Positions 63,902 through 64,000 of a DNA stretch of 64,000 nucleotides are shown here, piece after piece. The notes beneath the pieces are model-generated. The model ran no database searches, was not told the DNA's origin, and saw only the letters and a program-made list of their open reading frames with translations. Numbering within the stretch: the first letter of the stretch is position 1; each line of letters begins with the position of its first letter. Source of the DNA: Oscillospiraceae bacterium (GTDB lineage Bacteria > Bacillota > Clostridia > Oscillospirales > CAG-272); contig SVRN01000005.1 in NCBI GenBank assembly GCA_015064805.1, positions 16,625 through 80,624 of the forward strand. The letters are read 5' to 3'. The translations under genes were made by a program, and so were the position numbers.

Positions 63902-64000
63902 TTTCAACCTCCTTTGGCTTGAGCTGTGGCTTTTCGTGTTGCATTTGCTCGTATTCGATGGCTTGTTGTAAGCCTTGCCGGATGTCTTCGAATACTGTTG
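63863..64000 (-). CDS. C-terminal fragment of a short protein running off the window
   Basis: Reverse complement reads TVFEDIRQGLQQAIEYEQMQHEKPQLKPKEVENGLHNR-stop; resembles the start of HigA-like regulators but is truncated. Confidence 0.35.

Overview
The window is a GC-rich, Clostridia-like chromosomal segment. From about 1 to 54 kb it is a biosynthetic supercluster. Reading on the minus strand are the histidine genes (hisH partial, hisB, C, D, G, Z and a TrpR-like regulator), then an amidohydrolase, ridA, ilvA, a DUF815 ATPase, ilvD, ilvC, ilvN, ilvB, metA and metY. Reading on the plus strand are the pyrimidine genes (pyrC, carB, pyrK, pyrD, pyrF, a HAD phosphatase, pyrE, pyrB, pyrI), a guaB, then the purine/C1 genes (purE, a purF-like gene, purM, purN, a purO-like IMP cyclohydrolase, a stand-alone AICAR formyltransferase, purD, purL, glyA, fhs). 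From about 54 to 64 kb the content is mixed: a YwaF-like membrane protein, a RAYT/Y1 transposase, a Fur-family regulator with a metal permease, a solute-binding lipoprotein, HAD, DUF559, MFS and small hypothetical genes. The most unusual feature is that almost every gap between adjacent genes up to about 57.9 kb (roughly 14 kb in total by hand addition) is filled by a modular, apparently non-coding repeat family. It is built from several hairpin types whose stems vary with compensatory changes while flanks stay constant. Many copies are bounded by inverted GC-rich ends, and most lie inside apparent operons. A second repeat class, GTAG-headed REP/REPIN hairpins, occurs together with a RAYT gene that carries two such hairpins inside its own ORF. 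Other points: a purF-like protein lacking the catalytic Cys, an IMP dehydrogenase resembling my recollection of the Tritrichomonas foetus enzyme, a MetA with Glu111, a split PurH, and two promoter/operator architectures (TrpR-like and Fur-like). All calls were made by eye with no database searches.
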